Source of the DNA: Ottelia alismoides
Taxonomy: Eukaryota > Streptophyta > Magnoliopsida > Alismatales > Hydrocharitaceae
Assembly (NCBI GenBank): GCA_037367405.1
Contig: JAZKJV010000608.1
Span: 496,001 to 560,000, forward strand
Direction of reading: 5' to 3'
Length of the DNA stretch: 64,000 nucleotides
The position numbers were made by a program, and so were the translations under genes. Under the pieces are notes generated by a model. It was not told the DNA's origin. It searched no databases and saw only the letters and a program-made list of their open reading frames with translations. Positions 13,025 to 24,120 of the stretch are shown one piece after another; the first letter of the stretch is position 1; each line of letters begins with the position of its first letter.

Positions 13025-16000
13025 GTCGCAGAATAGACTCAGCAGGCTAGCAGTTCCTCACTTGCATCTGATCAGAGATTTGACGAACTTGTGGCAAGAC
13101 TCAGGGTGATGATGCCTACCCCTGGGTCAATTAGCTCTCCTTCAGGATCCTCAGAGGTAGCTGCTTCTGCATAAGCATCTACATCAGGTACAACATATGC
13201 CTTTACTAATTGTTACAGAGTAGACTTGTCAGAATGGATCATGGATTGTGGTACATCCCATCATCTCTATGGTGATAGAGGTCAGTTTAGTGTTTTGAGT
13301 CCTACCCAGCCTGGACGATCTGTTGTGATAGCTGATGGGACACACTCTTCCGTCACTGGTCATGGGGAGGTGCAGTTAACTCCTGCAATGAGGCTTCAGA
13401 ATGTTCTTTATGCTCCTTAGTTTTCCATGAATTCAAATCACCAAGGATTTATATTGTCGTGCCATTTTTGATCCATCTGCTCTTGTATTTCAGGACAGGG
13501 TGATTGGTTCTGGTCGTGAGCATGGAGGTCTTTACAGACTGGTGCAGTCTCCTTATGTTGCTGCCTCTTCTCTTCGCACCGGATTTGTGTCTCCCTATAT
13601 GTAGCATCTTCGTTTTGATCATCTTCCTCTGTAAAAGATGTGTCACGTTCTTCCACAAATTTCTTCTCGCTCTACATTTCAATGCTAGGCCTGCCAGCTT
13701 GGGAAGCATCATCGATCCACCTTCCGGAGTCACCAGGGTCGAAGTGGTCATAGCATGTTTGAGTTGATTCATTTTGATATTTATGTCCTATTAATGAAAT
13801 AAAGAACATTTTTCAGCTAAAATCAAGTTTATACGGTCTGACAATGCCTTGGAATTTTGTAGCACTCAGCTTACCCAATTTCTTGTCTCTCATGGTGTTG
13901 TACATCAAACTTCTTGTGCGTATACTTCTCAACAGAGTGGGGTGGCTGAGCGAAAACACCGCCATCTTCTGGATGTTACCAGGACCCTTTTGATTCAAAG
14001 TCGTGGTCATCATTTGTACTGGGGGGATGCGGTTCTAGCTGCTTGTTACCTGGTAAATCGTATGCCCTTTTCGGTTCTAGAGGAAAAGATCTCGTTCTTG
14101 ATTGTGTTTCCCGAGAATGATCTTTTCTCACTCACGCCTCATATCTTTGGCTCAGCGGCTTTTATTCATAAGTTGTCTCCGGTCTTGACAAGCTCTCTTC
14201 TAGAGCTGTCAAATGCTCACGACCAGAACCAATCACCCTGGGTACTACATGATCCAAAAGGGATATCGTTGTTTCGACCCTATTCAATAAAGGTACTATG
14301 TTAGTGCAGATGTCACCTTTTTGAGTTTATTATGTACTTCTCTCCTACAGATGATAAGCTCATTTTTGCAGAGGATGGGGAATAGGTCTATATGCCTCTA
14401 CCACTAGTCTCTAATATACCTTCATCATCAATACCACCACCACCTCCGCCACTACCCTCCACACCTACTTTCTTTCCCCAGTTCTACCAACGTCGACCTC
14501 GTGCTCATTGTACCTCCATCATCCAGCATGCCCAAGGTATGTTCTGAGCATTTGAGTTCTACTAATGGTAGTGGTTATTTGCATGTACAACTTGAGGTGC
14601 AGGATGTCCAGGATGCTATATCTTCTACGAGTACTGAAGTCTCGGATGTTCCTATTGCTCTACGGAAGCAGAAGCGTGCATGCACTATGCATCCCCTTGC
14701 TTCCCATGTTTCATTGGATTGGCTTTCTGGGAATTTTTAAGCGGTTTGTTGTGGGACTATCAGGTGTGGAAATACCATGTTCCTATCAAGAGGCGATAAA
14801 GATTAGTCAGTGGCGTCTGGCGATGGAGGAGATGGCAGCTTTACAGTCTCAAGTTACGTGGAGTGTTGTGCAGGCCCCTCCAGGTGCGTCTATTATAGGA
14901 AGCAAGTGGGTGTTCACTGTGAAATACCGGGATGATGGTACTATCGACAAATATAAGGTCAGATTGGTTGCTCGTGGGTTCACGCGAACTTATTGGGTGG
15001 ACCGTTAGGATACTTTTTCTCCAGTTGCGTGTCACTCCATGTTACGAGTTCTTATTGCAGTTGTGGTACGTGATTGACCGCTTTTCCAGTTGGATGTCAA
15101 GAATGCATTCTTGTATGGAGATCTGCAGGAGGAAGTTTACATGCAACCACCACCAGGGTTTGCTGCTGAGGGGGCATCCAGTATGGTGTGTCGTCTTCAT
15201 AAGGCCATATATGGCCTCAAGTAGAGTCTGAGGGCTTCGTTTCAGAAGCTCTCAGAGTTAATTAAACAGAATGACTTTGTCAGATCTACTGCAGATCATT
15301 CTCTTTTCGTTAAGAGAACTCAGAGGAGTGTTGTTGTTGTTCTGGTTTATGTTGATGATATTATTGTTACTGGCAGTGATGAACAGGGTATTCAGGCAGC
15401 TAAGGATTACCTTAGACGACAGTTTGTGACCAAGGACCGTGGCATACTACATTACTTCCTTGGCTTGGAGTTTGCATGCAATCAACATGGTATGGTTATG
15501 ATGCAAAGGAAGTATGTTACTGATCATCTGACTGAGACAGGCATGACATGATGCAGGCCCGCCACTATACCAATGGATCCCAATGCTAGACTCTATGATG
15601 ATGACTCTGAGGAGGTGGATAAGAGATGTTACAAAGAGCTTGTAGGGAAGTTGTTATATGTTACTATTACCAGGCCTAACAATATGTTTCCTGTGAACAG
15701 AGTCCCATGGAGTAACCTAGACAGGTTCATATGGATGTAGTTTGCATGATTTTGAGATATCTGAAATCCTCTCCAGGTGTCGGTTTTCTTTTCAGAAGAG
15801 ATACATCTCTCTTAATTACTAGGTCTGCAGATGCATATTATGTTGGGTGTCCCAAGGACTGAAAGTCTACTTCAAGCTTCACTTTGTTCATTGGTAGCTC
15901 TCTGGTTTCATGGAAGAGTAAGAAACAGACAGTTGTTGCTCGATCCAACGCTGAATCAAAATATAGGGCTATGATCCAAGGAAGCACAAAAATGATGTGG

Positions 16001-16264
16001 GTCAAGTCCGTTCTAACTAACCTAGTAATTGAGGTGCCTCTTCCAATGCATCTCAAATGTGATAATCAAGCAGCTCTGTTCATAGCCAATAATCCAGCCT
16101 TCCATGAGAGAACGAAGCATATCGAAGTAGACTGTCATTATACCCGTGATTTGATTCAAAAGAGCCTTATTTCCACCTCTCATGTTGCTTCAGACGATCA
16201 GATTGCAGGCATGTTTGCCAAAGCTCTTGCAAGGGGTCCTTTTCACCATTATTATCCAAGCTGA
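13025..16264 (+). pseudogene. copia pol (protease, integrase, RT, RNase H), decayed
   Basis: After the gag remainder, the protease patch WIMDCGTSHHLYG (about 13229-13267) replaces the usual D-S-G-A active-site triplet with D-C-G-T. The integrase core spans about 13790-14230 (EFCSTQLTQFL, GVVHQTSCAYTSQQSG, VAERKHRHLLDVTRTLL). The RT has GSKWVFTVKYRDDG, LVARGFTRTYWVDR and YVDD (15348-15359). RNase H runs to the stop near 16264 (FHERTKHIEVDCHYTRDLIQ). Stop codons lie at about 15008, 15078 and 15224. It would have made cDNA and integrated it, but it is dead now. Confidence 0.9.
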
Positions 16265-16300
16265 GCATGATAGATATATATGTTCCAGCTTGAGGGGGAG

Positions 16301-16446
16301 TGTTGAGATAATTATATGTTTCTGTCCTTATTTATATTTTTCTATTTCTTCAGTCTTCCTTATGTAATTTCTTCCTAAAGCTTTTCTCCTATATAAGAGA
16401 GCTCTAGGGCTACGAGGAATATAACTTTTTGCTTCACTTTTCCGCA
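16301..16446 (+). repeat. 3' LTR (146 bp)
   Basis: Same length and ends as the 5' LTR. It ends CTTTTCCGCA, followed by the target duplication TACAT. Confidence 0.93.
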
Positions 16447-16594
16447 TACATATTAAATACCATTAAAAAATTCAATGGAAAAAGAACGAAATGGGCCATA
16501 GGCTGGCCTATGGCGGGCTTTGGATAGACGTTTTTGAACCTCGGCCCGTTTGGCCCGTCATGGGCCAACCCGGCCCGTATTTTGGCCAGGTCTA

Positions 16595-16877
16595 CTTAGT
16601 AATTACATATAACTATGAACCTTTTGCAAAATCTACTTAGGACAATGTTAAGTCATTATTGTATCACATATAGTACTTAATTATCTAAAAGTTAACTGTG
16701 ATCTTTTAGTTGTACATGCAAATCGAGTTATTATAATAATAATAATATATGATTTTATATTGAACTCCTATATTTTTTATCCCCAATTTCTTATGATTTA
16801 AGAATGACTAAGGCTACAAAAATAGCTAGAACATGTAATGAATTAAAAGTCATTAATGCGTTTTGTTTAAAATTTTA
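16595..16877. other. AT-rich spacer, nothing recognised
   Basis: AT-rich sequence between the hAT-like element and the Pack-MULE-like element, with no frame or repeat that I can assign. Confidence 0.5.
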
Positions 16878-18378
16878 GAGTTTTTATCAGTTATGCCCCT
16901 CCGAGATATTGCAGTTTCAGTTATACCCCTCCCTTTTAGAAATATCAATTGTGCCCCTATCTTCTTGTTGTTTTATCAGGTGGGCTCCTCGGTTTAGTGA
17001 CTGTCCATAACCAACCTAAACGGACGTTAACTTTGAGTACAAATGGAGTTAAATTTAAAAAAGAGGACTAAAAAGTCCTCATCCTCTTCATGTCGATCTC
17101 CTCCTCCTCCTCCTCACCCCTTCGCCCTCCCACTCGTAGTCCCTCGACCGTCGCGACGTCCCCCATGGGGAGACCCCGCTCCACCTCACAGTCCGCCTCG
17201 GCCGATCCTCCGTTGCATCCGCCCTCCTCTCCATCGGGGTCGACCCTTCCCTCCAGGACTCCTCCAGCTGGACGCCCTTCCAGAAGTCCCTCCTCCGCCA
17301 CCACTGCTCCCTCCTTCTCCGCCGCCACCACCTCTCTGCTCTTCGCAAGTGGCGCTTCCGCCTCCCCTCCATCCTCGCCACCCTTCACCGTGTCCCTAAT
17401 TTCTACCTCAAGTTCTCCTTCCACTTCGAGAGCTCCATTGTTCCCCCTTTCCTCCTCGCTCACGTTGCCCCCTCGGACACCCACCGCATCTGGAAGCGCG
17501 ACGCCTCCGTCAGTGTCGACACCTCCCTCACCGGCTTTGACGGCCTCCACATCGCCCGCACCGATTGCACCTTCGTCTTCCTCGGTGACGACAATGGATC
17601 ACTTCTCGTCCTCGATCACGACCGTCGCGAGGTCCGTGACGTGCTCGAGGGTGTCACCGGTGAAATGATGCTCATCGAGGAGGAGGAGCTCGTCGTCGAG
17701 GAGGCCGCATCGTAGGTATACCGCCCTGGCGTCGACATCACCCACGTGGAGGTTGTCCCGCACAAATATTGGTCGAAGAAGGAGAAGGTCGAGATGGTCA
17801 GCAAGTGGAAAGAGAGAGTTTAAGATGTCAACAACGTCGTCTTCACGTTGAAGAGCCGGAAGGCCATTCGTGTTACTCTTCCTTTCGATCCCGCCACTAT
17901 CAATGATGCTGACATTGTGCTGGATGACGACGAGGATAGATTCTGGTGGCGGAGATGCCGTCGCGTCACAGCTGCTGCGATCCGATGTGGCGGGAGGGGA
18001 TGGTGGAGCTGGAATTCAACGGCGAGAGGAGGAGCGTCAATGCAGCGTGCCGCCACGGGTGGAGTGGGATGGGATCGGTGGCGGCGGTGGCGTTAGGAGG
18101 ATTAAGGGGAAGGAAACAGTGAAGAATTTGTTGCCGACAGTGTGGTTGACGGAGGATTTCCCGCTGAAGACGGAGGAGGAGATGTATTTGGACAATTATA
18201 CCCCTTTTACTAACCGTGATTTGAAAAAACCATGGTTAAGTTCAACTTATTGACGGCTAAAGTAACGGAGGGGCATAAGCGATAGAACGACAAGTTGGGG
18301 GCACACCTGATATTCCCAAAAAGGGAGGGGCATAACTGAAATTGCAATATCTTGGAGGGGTACAACTGATAAAAACCC
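16878..18378. mobile_element. Pack-MULE-like DNA transposon carrying a host gene copy
   Basis: The ends form long terminal inverted repeats. From 16878 it reads GAGTTTTTATCAGTTATGCC; the reverse complement from 18378 reads GGGTTTTTATCAGTTGTACC. The similarity continues about 55 bases inward. The flanks give a 9-bp duplication with one mismatch (AAAATTTTA at 16869-16877, AAAAATTTA at 18379-18387), as expected for Mutator-like elements. There is no transposase. The GC-rich interior (about 17090-18230) is an ANKRD13-type gene fragment. A short element with the same TIR (58751-59000) shows that the family also exists as MITEs. Calling it Pack-MULE rests on the TIR, the TSD length and the gene content. 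Confidence 0.78.
17091..18230 (+). pseudogene. Captured ANKRD13-like gene fragment (ankyrin repeat + GPCR-chaperone domain)
   Basis: One reading frame from about 17091 gives an ankyrin-like stretch (LDRRDVPHGETPLHLTVRLG, then VASALLSIGVDPSLQDSSSW). It is followed by the conserved plant ANKRD13/GPCR_chapero_1 region: FYLKFSFHFESSIVP, HVAPSDTHRIWKRDA, LTGFDGLHIARTDCTFVFLG and VYRPGVDITHVEVVP. A frame change near 17950 leads to KNLLPTVWLTEDFPLKTEEE (about 18120-18180). Stops at 17713-17715 and 17821-17823 and the frameshift make it non-functional. The family's N-terminus and C-terminal tail are missing. ANKRD13 proteins have ubiquitin-binding and membrane-trafficking roles in animals; the plant role is less clear. 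The proline/serine-rich frames that overlap it are shadows. Recognition is from memory of the family pattern and a database search was not run. Confidence 0.75.
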
Positions 18379-18625
18379 AAAAATTTATATATATCATATA
18401 AAAATATAAAAATATTAATTTTATTTCTTTTCTTAAGAATTATAGCTTACGCCTCAATTTCCTCTAAGTCTTGCCTCACTTCTAGGAAATCGCCTCGATC
18501 CATGTATCATTTTTAAAACCTTGCTCATGAGTACTTGGTTGATATCTTCAATCTCCCTCGTTGATTTAAAATAAAAGTATGCAAATAGTTTGATAAAGGC
18601 ATAAATATATGTGGTATATTATTCT
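18379..18625. other. AT-rich spacer
   Basis: AT-rich, with nothing recognised beyond the 9-bp duplication at its left edge. Confidence 0.5.
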
Positions 18626-18835
18626 TGTTAGAGTTATTATATTTATGTTTGTAACCTTTCAGGTTCCATACCCCCCCGTGACCCTTCGGGTTCCATAACC
18701 CTCTGTGACCCTTTGAGTTCTGTAACCCCCTGTGACCCTTCGGGTTCCGTAACCCTTGTACTCTCTAGGGTTTTCTCTCTATATAAGAGACTCTAGCTCT
18801 ATGGAATCTCATCTCATTTGTTCCTCTTCTCAATA
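18626..18835 (+). repeat. 5' LTR (210 bp) with internal tandem repeats
   Basis: Begins TGTTAGAGTTATTATA. From about 18651 to 18760 it carries four to five imperfect tandem units of about 26 bp around GTGACCCTTCGGGTTCCGTA. TATA-like TCTCTATATAAGAGACTC lies near 18775. Confidence 0.9.
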
Positions 18836-18847
18836 TGGTATCAGAGC
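18836..18847 (+). other. Primer-binding site (tRNA-Met type)
   Basis: TGGTATCAGAGC follows the 5' LTR with no spacer. Confidence 0.85.
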
Positions 18848-19622
18848 AACGGTCCTAGACCGAAGCCTAATACCCTAAATTCGTCGCCACCACCAGCCCT
18901 CTCTCCGCCGACAAGGAGAGAGGGCTGGACCTCCCACATTGTTCGTGGATTCCATGGCCTCGCGCGAGGCAATCCAAGTCCCCAACAGCACTAGTTGTCA
19001 CCTCCAGCGGCACCTAAAGTGCCGCCCGAGGCTCCAGCAGCTCCAGCCGCACCTCCTGCATTGCTGGCACTGCCTGGAGAGCCCCCCTTCCAACAACCCT
19101 TGCTTGACCATGACTTGTTTCTCCCAATGTTTGTTTCTCCCAACTTGATGTTCCATACTTTTTATTATGTCAAGTATGGGAGAAAAAGGGGGAGTCAGAG
19201 ATGATTCTTCAGGATGTCTGCTGCCCTACCACGACTGACAGACCAATACCCCAAACTACTACTCAGATCTTCTGTCTTCACCGAGCATCGACTTCTTCGT
19301 CAGGGCGTATACTTCTTTTACGACCCGACTGCTACTCCGTACTGGACTTATTCTACATTGATTCTTCTCCAGGCACGACAGAGATATGTTCCGGTGACCT
19401 GCAGGCACGACAGAGATACGTTCCGATGACCTGATATCGCAGCGACTCTAGATGCATGGCAGAGATACATTCCGGTGACCTGAAAGCTGCAGACCCGTCC
19501 TTGAGCGAGGTCTTCTACCAGCAACGGACATATGTTCTTATGATGCTTCGTGTCAAGATGTGATGTATATTTTTTCTTTTTGTTACAAGGTAGAGCTTTC
19601 TCAGCTCCAGCTTGAGGGGGAG

Positions 19623-19832
19623 TGTCAGAGTTGTTATATTTATGTTTGTAACCTTTCGGGTTCCATAACCCCCCGTGAACCTTCGGGTTCCGTAACCCTC
19701 TGTGACCCTTTGAGTTCTGTAACCCCCTGCAACCCTTCGGGTTCTGTAACCCTTGTACTCTCTAGGGTTTTCTCTATATATAAGAGACTCTAGCTCTATA
19801 GAATCTCATCTCATTCGTTCCTCTTCTCAACA
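19623..19832 (+). repeat. 3' LTR (210 bp) with internal tandem repeats
   Basis: Same ends and same internal unit array as the 5' copy, followed by ATTCT. Confidence 0.9.
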
Positions 19833-19974
19833 ATTCTTATCCATTTTAATATTAAAAATGTGTTACCTTTCCTTAAAAACAGATAGAGATATGGAATGTA
19901 TGTGGTTCTAATACATATTATAGTATTAATACCATATAGATTGGTTTATATATACATCTATGGGGTGACTTGTT

Positions 19975-22748
19975 GACCTTCTTCACGTGCCTCTCCGAGC
20001 ATCGTCGCCCTTCTCTGCATGCCTCCCTCATTCGAGCGTTGCCCTCCTCCGTGACATCGTCGGCACCTTCCCGCCCAATGTCTTTGATCCATGACCACTA
20101 GCTCGTATCAGTGGCCTAAGGGTAGGTTGTGTTCTGAGTTATCACACATAACACGTTCCATGTGTGATTGTGTAGACAAAATTAGATTATTATCTCCCTT
20201 GGTCATGTTCTTTTTAGACTCCTTCATTAGTTATGCCAACAAGGTCAATATATCCCCCTCTGGGGCCTTCAAAGGTCCCACACCCATCTTTAAGATGGAT
20301 ATGACCAAACATGAACTGTGGGCTATGCAGTTCATGAGTATCATTGAGAGCAACAACAAGGAATATATCCTTACGCAACCTGAGATGGCCTACATGAATG
20401 GGATGAATGATTTGTGGAAGAAATAGAATGCATGTGCGTGTGTTTAGCTCTCTGATACCCTTACTGACGAGATACCCAATTATATTCTACATCAGTCCAC
20501 TGCCAAGGCAATATGAGACAATCTCACCACCACATTCTCAAGCGAGAAATGAGACGAAGATTCTCCAACGTCAGTATGACATCAACATGATGGTCGTCCT
20601 ATCCATGCATTTTACTCTTGGCTAAGGGCATGCTTGAGAAGCTCCATAACTTCACCTCTGAATGTTGGTATCGAGCAACATATGTCGTACAGGAACACTA
20701 AGTTGGTGTGTATATTTTACACGGATCTTAAGCCCTAGTATGATGTCGTACGTAGCTAGCTCCTTACTAGCGCGTTTATACCTCTCATGGAGGGGACCTA
20801 CAACAAAGTGAGTAAGATCACAATGCCCCTATGTAGCTACTACCGAGACTTCATTTGCTATGGCAAGTCTTGTGGTAGAGGATGTTCAACTCAACTCAGA
20901 GAATGTGATGTTCGTGGCAGAAGAGGTGGTCGTCTCAGCCCGCAGTGCACTATTGTAATCATGTAGGGCACTCTGAGGATACATGTTATCAGAAGCATTG
21001 TCGCCCGCCATCTACTTGTGTTGCTACGTAGTTTGAGCATATTGCCACTTCTATTGATTAGAACTATGATTATTTTGTAGTATGGGTAAGGGAGATTTTG
21101 GCTTCTTCATATGGTCTAATAGTACTTCTCCGACCTCATCTGATGTTGCAGCCTCTAGCAGTACCTCGGGTACATCTTATGCTCTTACCATTTGTCAAAT
21201 GGTAGATAAGATCATGGGCTCTGGAGCATCTCATCATTTTGCAGTGACAGAGAACAGTTCACATCTTACAGTTCCATTTACTTGATCCTATGTACCCAAC
21301 GGGAGACATTCTTCTATTACAGTATAGAGAGAGATTCAGTTGACACCCTCCATGCGTATATAAAGTATATACTATGTGCACATGACTTTTCTATGAGTTT
21401 ATTATCTATTAGTTAGATTACCAAGTATCTAGATTGTTGTGCCACTTTCTACCCATCTTCTCTTGTGTTTCGAGATACACTCACAAATAGGGTGATTGGA
21501 TGTGTTCATGGGAAAGGAAGTCTCTGCATATTGGTCATATCTCCCCTTATGCAAGCAGATCTTCTATTCCTACTAGATCAGTTTCTCCTTACGTCTGTAC
21601 CATCGATTCGTTCATCTTCCTTTACATAAGTTGTCTGGAGTCCTCTTATAGATTCCTTTTCAGTCCACTTTTCAGTATGAGGCTTGTTAGTTTGGGAAGC
21701 ATCATCAAACCGATTTTCAGTTGTCAGAGTCGTAGCAGTATTTCTTTATTTGAGTTGTTGCATTTTGATATTTGAAGTACTAGTAGTGTCCTGATCACCA
21801 GGAACGCATGTTCTTTCTTATTATTGTTGATGATTTTTCTATTAAGATTGGCTTTGTTTACCAAACTTTCATCATTGAATTAAGGAATCTTTTTTGCTAT
21901 TGTTAAGCAAGTTTGATTTGACAATACTTTGGAGTTTTGTACTACCCGGCTCTCTCATTCGCAGTTCTTCAAGTCTTTTTGGATTCTCCATTAGACCTTA
22001 CGTGTATATACTTCAAGTCTCAGACTATTGTGGGTTTTCCTATTAAGGCTGGTTTTGTTATACAAACTTTCATAATTGAATCAAGAATCTTTTTTTCTTT
22101 TGTTAAGCATGTTTGATCTGATAATACTTTGGAGTTTTGTACTGCTCAACTCTCTCAGTTCTTCAAGTCTATTGGGATTCTCCATTAGACTTTACGTGAC
22201 TATACTTCTCAGTAGAATGATGTTTTCGAGCACTAACATCATCATCTTCTTGATTTTACCAGGATTCTCCTTATACTGTCATGCTCCCCACTTTTACTAG
22301 GGAGTCTGCTTGTTATCTCATTACCTGAATTGTATGTTGTCCCTTCGTGTTAGAAGAAAAGGTTTCTCATTATATTGTATTTCCCAAAATTGGCATCTTC
22401 TCTTTAACACCTTGTGTCTTTGATAGTGTGGCCTTTGTTCACCACCTTACTCCTGGTCATGATAAGCTCTCTCAATGAGCTGTCAATTGCATTTTTGTTG
22501 GCTAGTCTTGGACCCATAAGGGATACCGGTGCTTCAATCTTGTCAGATGGAAGTTCTACATCAGTATTGACATCACATTCTTTGAATTTGTTATTTAGTT
22601 CTCCGGCATGGGTGACATGATGACTTCCTCTATTTCTGGCGAGGAGGTTTACATTTCACCTCGTGTTCTTACCACCCTCTTGTGGCTCAAACTTCACATC
22701 GTGTGTGCTTCATATGCCGACTACTAGAGTCCCTGCACATATGCCTTC
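19975..22748 (+). mobile_element. Ty1/copia relic, leader, gag and integrase part (left half)
   Basis: After a GC-rich leader, gag-like sequence appears at about 20190-20430 (GAFKGPTPIFKMDMTKHELWAMQFMS), matching the gag of the 8894 element. A degraded zinc knuckle (YCNHVGHSEDTCYQKH) is near 20940-21000. A protease-like patch follows at about 21200 (IMGSGASHHF). The integrase region (21700-22620) is full of stops and contains an internal duplication. No 5' LTR was found. The RT that should follow is absent. The element resumes only at about 24121, beyond an inserted or rearranged block. Confidence 0.78.
21837..22217 (+). repeat. Direct duplication inside the copia integrase
   Basis: The stretch 21837-22023 is repeated, with divergence, at 22039-22217. 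Both contain CTATTAAGATTGG/CTATTAAGGCTGG, AATACTTTGGAGTTTTGTAC and GATTCTCCATTAGAC in the same order. It duplicates the integrase core segment corresponding to LEFC...Q/HQT. Confidence 0.72.
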
Positions 22749-24120
22749 TGCTAGAAAATAAGAATGCGGAAGCTTATCAGAGAATAAAGAAATAAAACTT
22801 AAAGAACACCGGGATTTTAACGTGGAACCCTGCTCCTCCCTAAGGAGCAAGATGAAACCATAGGAGAATGCCTCAAAGGGCTGATAGTCTATTGCTTTCT
22901 CATTGGATACAGTGGGTGTGGGGGTCTATATATAGCCCCCACTAAGTCTCCACATCCCCCAGTTGGTAGATGTGGGACTAAACAACTGGATGGGTAAATG
23001 GATCCTGGAGAGATCCATTTACCCATCTCTCACATAAGTGGCGCATAACCAAATACTCCAGCACTCCCCCTCAAGCCGGAGCATGCAATGCTCAGCTTGG
23101 ACAAACAAAAAGAAATCTCAACTTGCACTACATGACACTACAGACAATATCAACTCAACGCGCACAATTGTCGGTTGTTGTCGAGGATGTTGCTTCTCGT
23201 GTTGTGTAGGTGAGGAGGACGAATGGGCTGGAGTGTGAGTCGAACTGAATCTCCTCGTCGGAGAGCATGTGCTCTGTATTGTGCATGTCAGAGTCAATGC
23301 AACTGAAATGAGTCTCCTTGTCGGAGTACTCTGGCCCGTCACAATATGTGGACAACTGCTCCATCTCTGAAAGGATCAATCTGAAAAGCAATGGAGTGCA
23401 ATCCTTGTCGGAGTCCGTTATCGATGGAGAATGGAGTCTGAAAAGTCTCCTCATCGGATAATTGGGTCTCTCCCATCTGGCTCAGAGAATGGGATCTCTA
23501 CTCTGGAGTCCCTATGAAACCACATGAAAACCCTAGCCTACATGGCATAGGTAATGTGATCTCTACTCTGGAGTCCCTATGGATCACATGAAAACTCTGG
23601 CCGATAAAACAAGAATGATGGGCTCCACTAACAATGATGACAAACATGTGCACATTGAAAAGACCACAAACATGTGCGAGTCTGAAACTGAACTGATAAT
23701 TGTAGAGTCTGAACAATCCGACTGGTCTGGAATCTGACATCTGAATCTGGAACAGACATGTAACTCTACACAATACTCCACATTTCTCCCATACTTGTCG
23801 AAAATCAATGGCATCGTCAAAGTTGGGAGAAGACAAGACAATTTGAAACAATTTTTTAAGTCGTTTCATTTGTTACGGCTTTTGTTTTTTTAATCGACTT
23901 CATCATCATTTTTTTAAACCGACCTTTCATATTTTTTCTTTTCGCTGCAACGAGCCCCCTTCTTTTTTTCAAAAAACCAGGCCTCTTTTTTTCACTTTTT
24001 TATATGGTTGGCATTCCCTCTCTCTTTTTCATGCTGGGCTGTACAAGATTTTTTTATAAAGTAAGGGCCATCGATCCCTTGCTTCCCGCAAAAGCACTAG
24101 GGTTCCCAACTTGGGAACCC
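22749..24120 (-). mobile_element. Truncated non-autonomous LTR element, same family as 3603-6113
   Basis: On the reverse strand, 22749-23063 is a 315-bp LTR beginning TGCTGGAGTATTTGG and ending TTTTCTAGCA. It is preceded (to the right) by the polypurine tract CTTGAGGGGGAGT at about 23064-23076, so this is the 3' LTR of a minus-strand element. Internal sequence related to 3603-6113 follows to about 24120 (for example the block near 23150-23500, and GGGAACCCTAG near 24100). The 5' LTR is missing. The copia RT expected at this spot in the host is also missing, so a deletion accompanied or followed the insertion. Confidence 0.78.

Larger units (their letters stand above)
8894..16446 (+). mobile_element. 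Complete but decayed Ty1/copia retrotransposon with a nested LINE
   Basis: The LTRs are both 146 bp (8894-9039 and 16301-16446) and flanked by a perfect 5-bp target duplication TACAT (8889-8893 and 16447-16451). The primer site TGGTATCAGAGC starts at 9040; the polypurine tract GCTTGAGGGGGAG ends at 16300. Internal order is a GC-rich leader, gag from ATG 9622 with a CCHC knuckle at 10359-10400, a LINE insertion (10434-13017), protease (WIMDCGTSHH, about 13240), integrase (about 13790-14230), RT (about 14800-15660, YVDD at 15348-15359), and RNase H (to 16264). Stops and frameshifts occur throughout, for example in gag at about 9703 and in RT at about 15008. The LTRs differ at 8 of 146 positions. 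The family is copia by domain order. Confidence 0.95.
8613..16594. mobile_element. hAT-like non-autonomous DNA element, split by a copia insertion
   Basis: The outer ends at 8613 (TAGACCTGGCCAACGGGC) and 16594 (reverse complement TAGACCTGGCCAAAATACGGG) are terminal inverted repeats starting with the same 13 bases. They are followed on each side by GGGC/GGCCCG-rich subterminal sequence. The two halves, 8613-8893 and 16452-16594, join to about 420 bp once the copia element and one TACAT copy are removed. There is no transposase. The TIR form and GGCC-rich subterminal region resemble plant hAT MITEs. I could not find a clean 8-bp target duplication, so the superfamily is inferred. Confidence 0.62.
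18626..19832 (+). mobile_element. TRIM-sized non-autonomous LTR element (1207 bp)
   Basis: Two 210-bp LTRs (18626-18835 and 19623-19832) flank only 787 bp of internal sequence. The target duplication ATTCT is perfect (18621-18625 and 19833-19837). The primer site TGGTATCAGAGC is at 18836-18847; the polypurine tract CTTGAGGGGGAG ends at 19622. The interior encodes no gag or pol domain, only proline-rich or degenerate frames. The LTRs differ at about 13 of 210 positions. Size and structure fit terminal-repeat retrotransposons in miniature, mobilised in trans by a copia element. Confidence 0.92.

Noticed and set aside
17090..17668. Ser/Pro-rich frames of 118 to 192 codons
   Set aside because: They overlap the ANKRD13-like frame out of register; the conserved domain is in the third frame.
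18651..18760. CRISPR-like array of regular repeats
   Set aside because: The units are contiguous imperfect tandem repeats without spacers, inside an LTR of a plant element.
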